A stretch of 64,000 bases of DNA from Symbiodinium natans (taxonomy: Eukaryota > Sar > Dinophyceae > Suessiales > Symbiodiniaceae), in assembly GCA_905221605.1 (NCBI GenBank), contig CAJNDS010000091.1, forward strand, positions 396,283 through 460,282. The letters are read 5' to 3'. Shown here piece by piece: positions 9,701 through 24,300 of this stretch (its first letter is position 1; each line of letters starts with the position of its first letter). The notes under the pieces were generated by a model that was not told where the DNA came from, ran no database searches, and was given only the letters and a program-made list of their open reading frames with translations. A program made the translations under genes and the position numbers.

Positions 9701-12700
9701 CTCCAAGGCCCCCAGCCCCTTTAGCGGCTTTGGCGCCAGGAACTCCTGGCACTCTCCAGGGCAAGAATTGTCGCCTTAACAAAGTTTAGGGTTTAGGGTT
9801 TAGGGTTTAGGGTTTAGGGTTTAGGGTTTAGGGACCCGGCAGGCAACACTTCAAGGGACTACAGGAGGGACCCTTACAAGGGACCTTAGGGGTTCTTTAG
9901 GGGCTATTGAGAGGGCTCCCAGAAAACCCAAGAAAGTGGCCCTTGCCGGGGAGGTTTGGGGGGCAGAATCCAAAGAGAAGAATTCGGGTGGGGGGGTGGG
10001 CTACTAATTCGAGCAAGAGCGCGATATAGGGAGTGCTCCCCTAAATCTTCAGAAAAGGCGCAAGTCCCGCGCACGTACACTGATACACACCCTAAACCCT
10101 AAACCCTAAACCCTGAACCCTGAACCCTGAACCCTAAACCGTAAACCGTAAACCCTAAACCCTAAACCCTAAACCCTAAACCCTAAACCTTAAACCCTAA
10201 ACCCTAAACCCTAAACCCTAAACCCTAAACCCTAAACCCTAAACCCTAACCGGTTTTAGAGAACTCACCACAAGGCGCGCATGCTCACCACATCATGCCG
10301 GCTGACCGGGCCGGTCTTTCGGGAGTTTCGCGAACCTTGAATGGGCTTCGGGTGTAGGGGTTTAGGGTTTAGGGTTTAGGGTTTAGGGTTTAGGGTTTAG
10401 GGTTCAAGGTGTACTGCTTCCGATTTCCGGATGGGCTTCGGGTTTAGGGGTTTAGGGTCAGGGATCTTAAGCTAGCCCTCCTATAAGTCCTCAACCCTGA
10501 ATTCCACTAAGCAGGGAACTTCGCCCACTCCTGGTAGGACTTGCGGAGCTCCGGTGGCACATCCTGAATGAAAAATATCGGCTTAGGGCTTAGGGTTTCA
10601 TGGTTAAGGACCTCGGGCTTAGCGCTGAGGGCTTAGGGGAGGTTTCTGCTCATAAGGATCTGTAGCTGCGGTGGGGCGGCAAGTATTCCCCATAAGGACG
10701 CCTTGAAGGGCATGCGGTGTGGGTTCGGGGCTTGGGCAGAAAACATTTCACACTGGAGATACAGATGTTTGGCTTGGCTTCTCAGGGCCAGGGCATCCAG
10801 GCCTGTGCCTCAACCCACCTTCTGAAGGTTCTTGCTACCAAGCAAAGGATGGCAGGCTAAGAGTTTAGGGTTTAGGGTTTAGGGTTTAGGGTTTAGGGTT
10901 TAGGGTTTAGGGTTTAGGGTTTAGGGTTTAGGGTTTAACCGACGAAACCATTCCGGGCAGCCCCGTTGGGCTCGGCCTCCTTGCAGTCATCATGGCTTTT
11001 CACCAGAAATGTTCGGGCCCTCTCGAGTCGTCCGTCCAAACCTGCGTTTCAGCCTGCACATGGGGTTGATACAGGCTTCCGAAGTCATAAAGGTTTAGGG
11101 TTTGCAGCCCTAAACGCTTGAGGACCCTAAACCCTACACCCTAAACCCTCAACCCGAAACCCGGAACCCTGAACCCTAAATCCTGAACCCTAAACCCTAA
11201 ACCCTCAACCCTGAACCCGAGACCCTAAACCCTAAACCCTAAACCCGAAACCCTAAACCCTATATATAAACCCTAGACCCTACCTGCGCAGCCCGCGCCA
11301 AGTCGATGCGGACGTCGGGACCGCAGGTGCCACTGCGGGCGGCGGTGAAGACCTCGACAGGGTTTAGGGTTTAGGTTTTGGGGGTTAGGGTTTAGGATTT
11401 GGGGTTTAGGGTTTAGGGTTTAGGGTGGTTTAGGGTTTAGGGTTCGGGGATCTCAGATCGTTGAAGGTTGAGGGGTTGTAGGGTTATAGGGTTTTTAGGG
11501 TGTAGGGTTTGAGGCTTTAGGGGACTCAGGGCATGAGAAGGGTCGGGTGTTTTGGGTTTGGGGTTTGAGGGTTCAGCATTCATGCATGGCTCGCAGCTTA
11601 GGGACAACAGCGAAGGCTTAGGGTTTAGAGTGTAGTGTTCACTCTTCCCCAACATCCTAAACCCCAAACCCTAAACCTGATCAAACCTAAGCCTAAGCCC
11701 TCAGGAAACCAAACTCCTGAAACCCGAACCCCCCCCTCCCCCTTCCCCGCACCCCTTTCGCGGCTTGCCACTGCTGGGCTTGCTCAGGGGGTTCCACTTC
11801 AAGGAATGTACTGTGATGGAAGAAGGGTTTGGGGTTTAAGGTTGGGATGCAGGAGTCGGTGTGTTTTTGCGTTTGGAGTAGTAAATGGGGTGAGTAAGAG
11901 TGGGGTGAGCAAGAGTGAGAGAACGAGAGGGACAGAAAGAGAGAGAGAGAGAGAGAGCGAGAGAGCGAGAGAGTGTGAGAGGAAGAAAAGCAAGGATACT
12001 TTGAGACTGGCGTCTAGCGTGCTTGACGTGTTACTGCGTTAAGTGTAGTTAAGAGAGTCTGCCCAATTTGAAGAATTCTGCTGACCCTAAGACCCTAAAC
12101 CCTGAACACTTGTAGCTTGTAGCTATGGGGGCCCCTCCCTGTAGTAAATGATGGAAGTTTAGGGGGGGCTTCGGGTGCTCAATAGGGACCCTTCAGGTTT
12201 CGGGATAGAAGTCTGTTAGGTTTTTTTTATACCTTAAACCCTAAACCGTCTGCACCCTTCTTACCCTTTTGACCTCAGGGACCCAAGCATAGGCCATGAG
12301 CACAGCCGCGCCCCACATGTCGATGCCTGACACATGGACCAGGCCAGGATATCTTTTGTATTTTGGAGGGCCCCTAAAACCCCCAAAGGGTTTAAGGGTT
12401 TAGGGTTTAGGGTTTAGGGTACTCATAACCCAATGAGAAGTGTAGGTGTTACCCACTTATAAGCCCTTAAGTACCCTGATAGGGTTGTAATCGGGTTATA
12501 AGTACGGTTGAGATTGGGTTACTAAGTACCATGAACCTCCAAGTAAACCCTACAAGCCTAAATCCCGAAAACCCCCGAAATCATAAAGCAATAGGGTAGC
12601 GGTTCAGAACCTGAGCGCGAAGAGCCGCGAAGCCCTAGTGTTTCCGTCCGAAAAACCGAAATTTTCTTGAAGAAGTCCATGGCCGAAACTCAATCTCCAG

Positions 12701-15700
12701 GATTAAGTGTTTCGGGTTTGGGGCTACAGTATAGGGTTTCGGGGCATGCATGCATATAACAATACCCACGGCAGGGACCCTGAAGGGAAAACTGTAAGGC
12801 TAAACCTCCCAGAAGTTTTAGGGTTTAGGATGATTAGTACTGGGTTTCCCTATATATATATATATATGACCTTAAGGGCATTAGGGTATTGATGTTCCGA
12901 CTTTCTGGAGTTTACTATAAGACCCAGGTAAATCCTGCTCAGGTTTGTTCGCGGCTCGGCAGCTTCAGCGCCTGGGTCTGCGGATTCTTTGCTAGGGTTG
13001 ATAGGGTTTATAAAACCTATAAACCCTAAACCCTAAACCCTAAGCCCTAAACCCTAAACCTTGAACAGGATTTAGGGTTTATAGAGTTTAGTCCAAGGCC
13101 GATCAAAAATCCACTCAGACTCTTTTGAAGCTTTTCGTGTGCCTATGGAGGGCACACCACCCTGCTGGAAGGACGATGGCGGCTCCGGCCACCTCTTTGC
13201 GGGGTTGTTTAGGGTTTAGGGTTTAGGGTTTCGGGTTTAGGGTTTAGGGTTTAGGGTTGAGGGTTTAGGGTTTAGGGTTAGGGTTCAGGGTTTACGGTTT
13301 AGGGTTTAGGGTTTAGGGTTTGGGGCTTTCTTGGATGTTCATGGGCACTTGCAAGTAGAGTGATTTTAAGTAGGGTAACTATCTGGTTATACCCTTACTT
13401 AGGGTAGGTCTAGCCCTGCTTTTAAGTAGCCACGAACCTCCAAGTAGGGGTTAAGTCCGGGGGTTTACGGTTTAGGGCTTCGGTTCAGGATGAGCTTCCT
13501 TCTATCCCTACTGCTCCCTAAGGCCCCCGAAGCTTCCCGAAGGCTCCCTAGGTACCTACCCCTAAACCCTAAACCCCATAAACCCTAAACCCCCTCCCCC
13601 TTAGAACCCTATAACACTAGGGCCAAGAAGTCTGGGAGTTATGGAGCCCTTCTGGGGATCTCGGGCGCTTCAGTTGAAACAAAAAAACCTATTCTAAGAC
13701 TCTCAACTCTAAACCCCAAACTTGGGATGTTCCCCCTTATACTAACATGCCTTCATTGGCATTAGAAAAAGGGGTGCTAGAATCCCCCGTTAAGGGCTGG
13801 AAAACTGCTTGCTGATGCCCTAAACCCCAAACCCCATAAAACCCTAAAAGCCTCGAGTTTTTTTCGGAAGCCCCCTGAAGCCTCTCAAACCCTAAACCCT
13901 AAACCCTAAACCCTAAACCCTGAACTCTAAACCCTAAACCCTAAACTCTTCTAAAACCTCTGAAAACCGTCAAAAACCTCCGAGCCCTGAGTTCCAGGCC
14001 CAGTCAGTGTGGGCCCCACTCTCCGTCGGGAGGCCACTGCGGTACCTCTCCCGCCGCTGTAGGGTTTAGGGTTTAGGGTTTAGGGTTTAGGGTGTAGGGT
14101 GTAGGGTGTAGGGTTTAGGGTTTAGGGTTTAGGGTTCCAAACGCCCGCAGCTGCAGCATTAGATCCCCAAAAAGCCATGACCCCAAAAGATTTCTGGGCC
14201 GCAAAACCAGAACGATACGTAGGGAATTTGGACCCTCTGGGATAGGAATTGGCGTGCTCAAACAGAGTTGCTGTTGAGCCTGGGGGTGTGAGCTGGCACG
14301 CAGGAACGTGAAGGCACCCAAGTTCCACTTATACAGGTCTTCAGGCTTTAGGGTTTGTAGGGTAGGGTTTGCAGCGTTTAGAGTGCGTTCTGGGGTTATC
14401 CGCTGACCTCCTTTTGAAATCCAATACCCCTTTAAGAGCTTGGCCTGTACCCGAAGAGCTTCGTCATCCAAAGCCGACTAAGTATAAGATTCGAAGGGGT
14501 GCCCCTTTAAGCTAAAAAGGCTTCGGGGGCCTCCTGGCTTGAAGATGTCCCACGTTAAGACTTCGAGGATCTAAAGTTAAGAAAAACTAGGGTTTCAAGA
14601 GGCTGGGGCCTTGAAAATCAAGAGCGGGGGGGGGGGGGGGGGGGGGGGGGGGAGGGTGGGTCCGGACCGTGAATCCCCACCAGAACTGTCCGAACATTGG
14701 TGGGAACGCTTGGTGTGGCTTCCGTCGCCGGAATTCCGGGTTTCGGGGTCTTGGAAAGGAGCCTCAGGCTGAAAACAATCTGGGAGGTTTAGGGTCTAGG
14801 GTTTAGGGTTTAGGGTTTAGGTTTTAGGGTTGGGGTTTAGGGTATAGGGTTAGGGATTAGGGTCTGCCTGGGCCCTGAACAAAAATCAACTGGGCCTGGA
14901 CAACTTCTCTACCCCCCTTAGAGCCATAATAAAGAATGTGTGTTTTGATATTCCTCTTGGGTTGTATTTTGAAAACATCAAAAACTTCCTAAGGAGACGA
15001 TAGACTTGACAGACTTGTCTTTCTAGGTTGAACCCTCAAACAGTCGCACAACCCTGAGTAGCCCCAACTTGAACTTCTAGAGGGGGGTTTAGGGTTTAGG
15101 GTTTAGGGTTTAGGGTTTAGGGTTTAGGGTTTAGGGTAGTTCCCACTAAAGTAGGATCTAAAGACCCCTGAAGCCAGAAGTAGATTTTTTGTTTTTGGGG
15201 GGGAAGGGGGGGGGGGGGGGGGGGGGTGAAGGGTTTGCGGTGTAGGGGTTGACATCGTTCAGAAAAAAATGGGATCCCCCAAGATTACAGCATCGGGCCC
15301 TAGGCAAGTAACCCCAACCCCTCGCCCCACACACAGAAAGTCCAATAACCTTGGGTTTGCCGAATATGCGCGAGCCTTTAAACAGGAACCCAATGCAGTT
15401 AAAGGTATCGTCTCTCATTACGTAAGATACTGGGATGGAACCGGCTAGATCCAGGAGTAACCTAGGAAAAAAAGTGCCCCCTTTTGGTTTACAGAGAGTT
15501 ATGTATAAGGGAACCTATATATAAACCCTTACAGAAAAAAGACATACAAGGTCCTACTCTGGGTTCTAGTAGGGCCATGAGATGACTGTATACCTGAGCC
15601 CTTGGCTTGTGTCTAAGCCCTTCTGGCAGAGCTCGAAGCTACCCACCCTGTCCGCTGTGTCGGGTGTTGGGTCTGGGGTTTAGGGTTTAGAGTTTAGGGC

Positions 15701-18700
15701 TTCGGGTTCTTATAAGGACTCCATGTAGGGCACAACCGCAGCAGAAGAAACGGGGGTTTAGGGTCTGTGTCAGGGTTTAGGGTTTATAGGGTTTAGGGTT
15801 TAGGGTCTAGGGATTGACTCCACCAGGGTTGCGGGATGGACTGGTTTCGGTTCCCTCTAACATTGTAGTTCAGGTGGATGCCCTTCTTTTGGGAAAGTGA
15901 GTTGAAAAGGACCCTCCAAATCCTACACATTGCAATAACGGCATTTTCTTAGATAGGGTCCCTCAACGCACCCCAAAATACGAAGACCTATATTATAGGA
16001 AACCCCCCAAAAGGGCAAGCATTCCTAAAACAAGTAAAGAGGAAAGATGTGTAGTGGTTGGAAGTCCTAGACCTAGATTTCTGCATGCACGTTACTTAAG
16101 GTACTTACGCCTGGTACATGAATTTCCCTCATTTCCCTGTATAGGTTGTTTCGGAGAAAGCAGGCCTCTTCCCAAAGCTGAGTAGCGTCTTCTGCAAGCC
16201 CCGAGCCCTAAACCCTAAACCCTGAACCCCAAACCCCAAACCCCAAACCCCAAACCCCAAACCCTAAACCCTAAACCCTAAACCCTAAACCGCAAGATGT
16301 GGGGCGCTGGACTCCGATCCAACGAAGTCCTGAACCTTAGGGATCCTGTTTTCGAGTGTGGGGCTCCCAGGGATGGCTGCTCTTACTAGCGAAGGGCCTG
16401 AGCTATGATGCCGGAAGCCCTGAACCCCAAGCCCGAAAAAAACCCTAAACCCTAAACCCTAAACCCTGAACCCTAAACCCTAAACCCTAAACCCTAGGCC
16501 CGAAACTTTGAACCCTAAACCCCAAACCCTACACCCTACACCCCGTTGGTCTCGCCTAAAGTCTCCCTGCGGCGTGGCGAAGATGGCCAGGGGCCCAAAC
16601 AGGCCTGGGATTTACGTGGAGGCTTAGGGTTTATAGGGTTTAGGGTTTAGGGTCTAGGGTTTTAGGGTTTAGGAGAACTCCTTGGAGGTTCACATCTACT
16701 CATAAGTATAGAGTTTCATAAAAGAAACCCTACTCACAAGTGGGTTCATGCAGGATGTCGCGCAGACACTTCAGGCGCAGATACGCATGACGCACTGAAG
16801 CCTCAGAGCATATCGAAAAGAGAGCTCAGAGTCTGTGCCGAGCTCACTAGAGTATTCCTGCCAGACCGCTTGTGGCCTGACGATCTCCAAGGGACAATGT
16901 GCAATGCTAACCGACTGCACTGACAAGTGCTGTTGTTGCACCTTCCTCCACGGTTTGCATCACATGAAGTGAGTAACATAATCGCGGCTTTCGACGCAAT
17001 CGGACGGCATGATTGACAAAGAAGCAACTGACAAAGGCCTTGACAGCATGCAGAAAAAACATGTGTTGGGTTTAGGGTTTAGGGTTTAGGGTTTAGGGTT
17101 TAGGGTTTAGGGTTTAGGGTTTAGGGTTTAGGGTTTAGGGTTTAGGGTTTAGGGTTTAGGGCTTAGGGCTTAGGGCTTAGGGCTTAGGGTTTAGGGGGTT
17201 TCGGGTTGGCCGGTTTCGGGGAAACTTCGTTGCTTAAGCACCACGCAAAAAAAACTCAACACATCTGCCTTCTTATAGGGCAATGCAGGGAGTATTCTTC
17301 TTAAATTATTGGGAGGTCTTAAGCAAATAGTAGTCTTCAAGGGCCTTCGAGTATACCCTCTGTTACAGCTTCAAGCTACCCAACGAAAAAGACAATGCCC
17401 GATGATGAAGGAACATACGTTTTTCGAAGTTGCTTTGAAGCTGCGCTCAACAAAGAAAGGGAACTGAAAAGGCCAAGAACAACACCTGGAAAGGACCCGT
17501 TCTGAATTCCAACACAAACCCGATACATCTTCAAGAAAATCTCAGCCCCAAACCTGTTAAACCCTAAACCCTAAACCCTAAACGCTACTCCCCTCCCCCC
17601 CCCTCAGCTAGTCGTGTCGGAATAGTGCAGCGCAGCCGCCGTGGGTGAAGCCGCTAGCATGCAGGAAGCTCAAGCCATCAAGGGCCTTCGTGCAAGGTTC
17701 AAGGTATATTGGGAACCCTTACTGCTAAACCTTTTTAGGGTCTAAGATTTAGGGTTTAGGGTTTAGACCCCTAAACCCTAAACCCTAAACCTTCTTAGGG
17801 TCTAAGACTTCTCGGCGGTACCATTCTAAAACTCGAAGGGCTCAGGGACTATTAGGATGTGCCAAAGGGTCCACTTCTAGAAAGGAAGGGCTTTGGGGGT
17901 GCAGGGGATCTCCCTGAGGGTGCCTTTGTGGAAGCAGTTGCCCCCAAAATCCCAGCAGCCCTTGACACCTAAAGCGTACCCCCAGGTCCAGAACAGTAGA
18001 AAGGCCTGAAAGAGACCCCAAATCGCCGGCTCGTGCTCATCACCTCAGGGTGGATAGAGTTCTTGAGGGCTTGTAGGGCCTTTTGGGGCTTACTTGGAGG
18101 TTCACGGTACTTAGTAACCAATGAGAAGTGTAGCTCTAGCCCACATATAAGCCCCTGAAGTACCCTGACAGGCTTACAAGTGGGTTGTAAGTACAGTTGT
18201 AATTGGGTTACTAAGTTCTATGAACCTCCAAGTAGGGTTTCGACCCGGAGCCCGACTAAAGAGTGCCAAAGCATTAGGTCCTTCGTCCCAGACCTGAACA
18301 TTCTACTTTTCGTGGGGGGTTGGTTTCTTAAACCCTAAACCCTAAACCTTAAACCCTAAACCCGAAACCCGAAACCCTAAACCCTAAACCCTAAACCCTA
18401 ACCCGAAGGCAACGGTTTCGAGTCCCATCGTTTTGTTCAGGCTCGCAGGGGCTGCGAAGGGGACACGGTTTAAGCGCGCCTTGTGGATAAGGAAGAACAA
18501 CTAAGCTACCTTTCTAGCAAACCCTTCAAATTTATACATATATATATATGTATATACATGTCGGTATATACAGTGTGTATATATATATACATATACAGAC
18601 ATCTGTGGTTGCTAAACGAACTTAAACGTACGTAGCAAGCAACAAGCATGGTTTCCTCATCATGATAACACAAATTTCAGTTGCTAAACTCAACCTGGGA

Positions 18701-21208
18701 CGTCTGGCTGCCACAAAGAGTTGCAAGACGAGTCCCGCGAGCTGTGGTAATATAACTCCAAACCCCCCCCAAATTTACAAGCCACAGACTCGAAACCCTA
18801 AAAGCTCTAAACTCTCTCTGAGCCCCAAGAAGAGTGCCTTAAACAAGGCCTAAGCCCTACACTAGAATAAACCCTAAACCCCAAACCCTAAGACCTAAAC
18901 CCTCAAAATCAAGCTTCAATCCTGGAATCTGCGGCGCCCTAGGGTTCAGGGGGCTTAGGGTTTAGGGGGTGTAGGGGGGGCTTAGGGGGTTGGTTTAGAG
19001 TTTAGGTTTCGGGGTCGAGTCGCCTGAAGGGTTTCAGGCTTCGGGTGGAGAGGCCCTAAACCCTAAACCCTAAACCCTAAACCCTAAACCCTAAAATCCT
19101 AAAACCCTAATCCCTAACCCTAAACCCTAGACCCTAAACCCTAAACCCTAAACCCTAAACCCTTTCTGGGTCCTAGAAACTGTTACAATAAGAGCCCCCA
19201 AAAAAGGATGCCAATCCCGTAGGCTTGCCACAAGGGCCCTTGGTCTGGAGTTTAGGCTTGGGGTACGTATGTACTAATTAAACCCTAAACCCTAAACACT
19301 AAACCCTCAACCCTCAACCCTATAAATCTTAAACCCCAAAGCCATAACCCTGAACCCTAACACTCCCTGGGACATGCCCTTTCAAGAAGTTAAGGGGCCG
19401 TATTCAGCAATCATGTAACTCTCCTCAGAACACTTCGGCTATCTGCCGCTAGTGCCCTGCAAGCTGCGTACCAAGTCCAACACCAATAACCTGCAACATC
19501 CGCCAAAGCCCTAACTTGAAACCCCAAACCCAAACCCTAAACCCCAAGCCGCCTAAACCCTGAACCCTGAACCCTGAACCCTGAACCCTGAACCCTGGAC
19601 CCTAAACCCTAAACCCTAAACCCTAAACCCTAAACCCTAAACCCTAAACCCACCCTGGGTTAAGCCCAGGTGCCCTCAGCAAGGTTGTAGCTCAGGAGAG
19701 GCACGACCTTCCCGTCTGGATGGTCTAAGGGTTTAGGGTTTGGGGTTTATTGGGTTTTTGTTTAGGGCTTGGGTATACTATGTATTTACTTTAGGCATTA
19801 TAAGGCCGTTGCTCCGACAAGTCGTAGATGAGCTCCCTCAGCAACCGCGACAACCTAAACCCCAAACCCCTAAACCCTAAAGCCAAAACCCGTGAACCCT
19901 CCTATGACTCCTAAACCCTAACCCTTCAAACCCCCAAACTCTAAACTTTAACCTCCCCCGCCCTCCCGCAAGCTCCCAATGTCCTAGTCAGTCCAACGCT
20001 GAGGTTTCCTAGACTGGCAACCCCATCCCAAGTTACTCAAAACCTTGAATCCTATATGAAGTAGGGTTTATATTTTTTTGTACCCCCCAAAAGCACACCA
20101 AATATATGCACTTACCAATATTTAAAAACAAAAAAAAAGGGAACCTTATACACTCACCAAAAACAGAACTATAAACCCTGGATCATATGGGGGGGGGTTA
20201 CGAAATTCAGGGGCCCCTAAGATAGACCCCCAAATGGTAGGTTTCTGCAGATTCCCTTCGTCATAAGGACCCCAACAAGGCACCCACCCCCATGTCGGCC
20301 CAAGAAGCTCCTGAAGGGGAGAAAGGGGCCAACTACGTACCTCCCAAACCCCGCCAAGCCCCGGAAGCCCTGGAATTTATCTCTAAACCCGAGAAACCCT
20401 AAACACCCCTAGACCCTGCAGTTCTGCCCCATTGTATCCCTCCATGTGGTCGAGTTGTGAACCTGGCAGCGGGCATTCCCTCCCAGTTGCAAGAAGGAAC
20501 CCCATGGGCACCCAATGGGCTGTTGCAGGTAGGAACCGCTTCGGATGTCAGGATTTAGAGTTTGGAGTTTAGAGTTTAGAGTTTAGGGTTTAGGGTTTAG
20601 GGTTGCGGGGTTGGGGGTTTTCTTTGGGGCTTTAAGCTGGTCAACACTCTAAACCCCCTAAACCTGAATACAGTAACTCTCCCTGAAGGCTGCGTGCTGG
20701 GGGTTGAGAGCCTTGGCGGGCCGCTTGGGTACCCTAGACACTTAAAACATAAAGACACCCAACCCCCCCCCAACCTCCCACCCCCAAACCCTAAACCCTA
20801 AACCCGAAACCCTAAACCCTAAACCCTAACCCCCAACTCCCACCACCAAACCAGCAAAAAAACCCGAAGGCGCTGCAAATCCTCGACACGTCAGGGCCGG
20901 CCTCCTCCGTCACGATGTAGAAGCCGCCTTTGCCGCTGCTTCGCCACTCTTCCCACTGGCCCCAAACCCAAACCCTGTATTCAACAGCAACTCAACTTAA
21001 CTTCCAAGTCTAGTCAACCACCTAAACCCCAAACTTTAGGGATTTAGGGGTTTAGGGTTTAGGGTTCCCGAACACTAGACCCCTTTTATAGGATTTCCGT
21101 CCGAAAGGTTGGCGCCGCGCTCCGTTTTGCAAAGCTGCTGAGCAGTAGTAGCAGTAGCCATTAGTAGCAGTATAGTAGCAGCAGTAGTAGTAGCAGCAAT
21201 CGTAATAA

Positions 21209-21247
<39 letters not shown>

Positions 21248-21329
21248 GAGTAGTAGGAGTAGCAGTAGCAGTAGCAGTAGCAGTAGCAGTAGCAGTAGCA
21301 GTAGCAGTAGCAGTAGTAGTAGTAGTAGC

Positions 21330-21378
<49 letters not shown>

Positions 21379-24300
21379 AGGTCTTCACTTGCCAGTCGCA
21401 AAAGGGGCATTTCCCTACTATTTCGGCAAGTAGACCCAAGAGGAACCTGGTAAGGTTTAGGGCTTACAGGGTTTAGGGAGACCGGGAGTAACCTAGGAAT
21501 GAGCAACGTGCCCTGATAGGTTTAGAGGGGCTTGTAAGGGAAACAGACCCCTCAAACAAAAGGGGGAATAAGGGCCTAGTCTGGGTCCTAGTAGCCCTAA
21601 ACCCTAAACCCTAAGCCCTAAACCCTGACCCCTCAACCCTCAACCCTACACCCTACTCTGGGGCCTAGGCAAAAAGACTCCATAAGGAGACTCTTGAGTT
21701 CAGGTTCAGGCTCATGGGAGCTTAATCCTTCTAAGGGTGCTAAACCCTATTAGGGTGTAGTAAACCCTAAACCCTAAACGCTAAACGCTAAACCCTAAAC
21801 CCTAAACCCTAAACCCTAAACCCTACGTTTGAGGTAGCGGCTCTTCGGGGTCTTGCTGGCTGCGGAGTTATCGGTTTTTTTTCTGGGGGGTTGCCAAGAT
21901 CAGCCAAGTCATTCTGGCCAGCAGTTCCGAGTGGAGGTTTAGGGTTTAGGGTTTAGGGTTTGGGGTTTAGGGTTTAGGGTATAGGGTTTAGGGGATCCTT
22001 AGATAGCCTTGATTCTGGGGGGAAGCCGGGGGGGGGGGGGGGGGTCGTACCCATCATCCTGTCAACCCTTTGCTGCTTATCTTGTGCAAGCGGCGGAAAC
22101 CCGGGGCCCTTCTGAGCCCGAAACTCAACAGCCCAAGCCCTATCACAAACCATAACCCTAAACCCAGCTTGCGGTTTAGGGTTTAGGGTTTAGGGTGTAG
22201 GTTTTAGGGTTTAGGGTTTCGGGTTTAAAGCTTCCCCAGCCTGAAACTCACGTTCCACAAGCACCCCACACACAAATTGCAAAGCCGCGTATTGGGGCAG
22301 GTCCCTGAATGCACACATGATAGTGGCCATAAACCCTAAACCCTAAACCCTGAACCCTAAACCCTAAGCCCTAAACCCTAAACCCTAAACACTAAACCCT
22401 AAACCCTGAACCCTAAACCCTAAACCCTAAACCCTGAACCCTAAACCCTAAGCCCTAAACCCTAAACCCTAAACCCTAAACCCTAGACCCTAGACCCTAA
22501 ACCCTGAACCCTAAGCCCTAAACCCTAGACCCTAAACCCTGACCCCTAAGCCCTAAACCCCATAGGCACCTCACATACACCATCCCATAGGGCCATGTTC
22601 CGAATTCAAAGAGGGTTTGTGGAAGCTTTGGGATCCAGCGGTCGGCTTGTCAGGGGCCTTTGGGTTTAGGGTGTAGGGTTTAGGGTTTAGGGTTTAGGGT
22701 TTAGGGCTAGGGTTTAGGGTTTAGGGTTTAGGGTTTAGGGCTTCAGGTTCAGGCTTTGCGGTTTCGGGTTGAGGGTTTCAGGTTTAAAGGGGCTTCAGGT
22801 TCTTAAGGTTCAGGGCTTCAGGTTTCGGGTTCGAGTTTGGAGTGTAAGGCTTAACAAGGGTTTAGGGTTTAGGGTTTAGGGTTTAGGGTTTAGGGTTTAG
22901 GGTTTAGGGTTTAGGCTGTAAGGCTTAGCGGCTTAGCAAGGGTTAAGCCCAATACCTGCCTTCTGTTTCTATGGAGTTGAAGGCCCGCAGCACGTTCGGA
23001 TGCCTGAACTGAAGATGCAGGGTTTAGGGTTTAGGGGTTTAGGGTTTAGGGCTTAGGGTTCAGGGTTGAGGGTTTTGGATGGCTTTGGGTTTAGGGTTCA
23101 GTTTTCGGCATAGAGGTACCCAAACATCAACCCTTAAACCATCAACCCAGACACTCCGAACCCGTCAGGTCAAGGGGCCCACAAGAAATATTTTTTGTGT
23201 TGGGAAGTTTGCGGCTTGCAAAGGTTGTGGCAGTTTAGGGTTGAGGGTTGAGGGTTTAGGGTTGTAACCTTGGGCCCTTAGTATGGACCCTTACCCTCAT
23301 TTATTGTGGATCCGGAGTATGGGCCCTTATCGTATAGGAGTGTATCTTATCATATAGGAGTGTATATTCATATGAAGGCTATAACAAGGGGGCCCAATTA
23401 AGGGCCCATACTTGGAACCCTAGATTAACTGTGGGGGAGGGTTTAGAGTTCAGGGTGCCACCCCAAGCCCCAAACCCTAAACCCTACACCCCAAACCCTA
23501 AACCCTAAACCCTAAACCCTGAACCCTAAACCCTAAACCCTAAACCCTAAACCCTAAACCCTAAACCCTAAACCCTAAACCTTCGGGGTATCTGCGGAAA
23601 CTTGGGCTTTAGGGCGGGTTTCAAGGCATCGGATCGCCTCAGGGTTTTCGTCAGCTGCTCCGCATTCTTTGCTGCGGCCCCCTGAGGTGTGATTTAGGGT
23701 TTATTAGGGTTTAGGGTTTAGGGCTTAAGATTTAGGGTTGAGGGTTGAGGGTTAGGGTTCAGGGTCGATACTTCCCCACTACCAAGCATGCAAAGGGCCT
23801 TCGTTGAGGATTCTTAGAGCTAAGTGATACGACCAGCATGGTGCGCGTCTTGAAACTTAGAAAGCTCTAAACTGTCTCGGAATGCAGAGGTTCCTGGATG
23901 TTTTGGTTGCAAAAACAACCCAAAACCCAATGCCATGTTTGGGCTTTAGGGTTCAGGGTTTACGGTAAGCCCGAAGAACTAAACCCTAAGCCCTCGACCC
24001 TGAACAGGTGGGTGCTTGGCGTTGAATTTCAGGCTTCGGAGCAAGGGCGCCTTCGGGTACAGAAGATCGATGCTTGGGATATTAGGCTCGCACTTTAGGG
24101 TTTAGGGGTTACGGTTTAAGGTTTAGAGCTGCGGGTGTGCAGGGCTTCAGCTCTCCGATTCTAAGTGAGGTATGAGCCCTAAACCCTAAACCCTAAACCC
24201 TAAACCCTAAACCCTAAACCCTAAACCCTAAACCCAAAACCCTAAACCCAAAACCCTAAGCCTGATAATTAACCCTGGACCCCACACCCCGAACTCATGG

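Noticed and set aside
16803-17027. 74-residue minus-strand frame
   Set aside because: No family pattern, no telomere-like flanks on the expected sides, and no phase match to neighbouring SCYL exons.
21075-21506. Poly-threonine or poly-leucine protein
   Set aside because: It is the translation of an AGT/AGC trinucleotide microsatellite, with different amino acids in different frames and no flanking domain.
22570-22660. SCYL exon reading [13 protein letters not shown]
   Set aside because: It has good exon-type flanks, but the exons at 22956 and 20935 join directly and give the expected SCYL sequence. It is either an alternative exon or chance.
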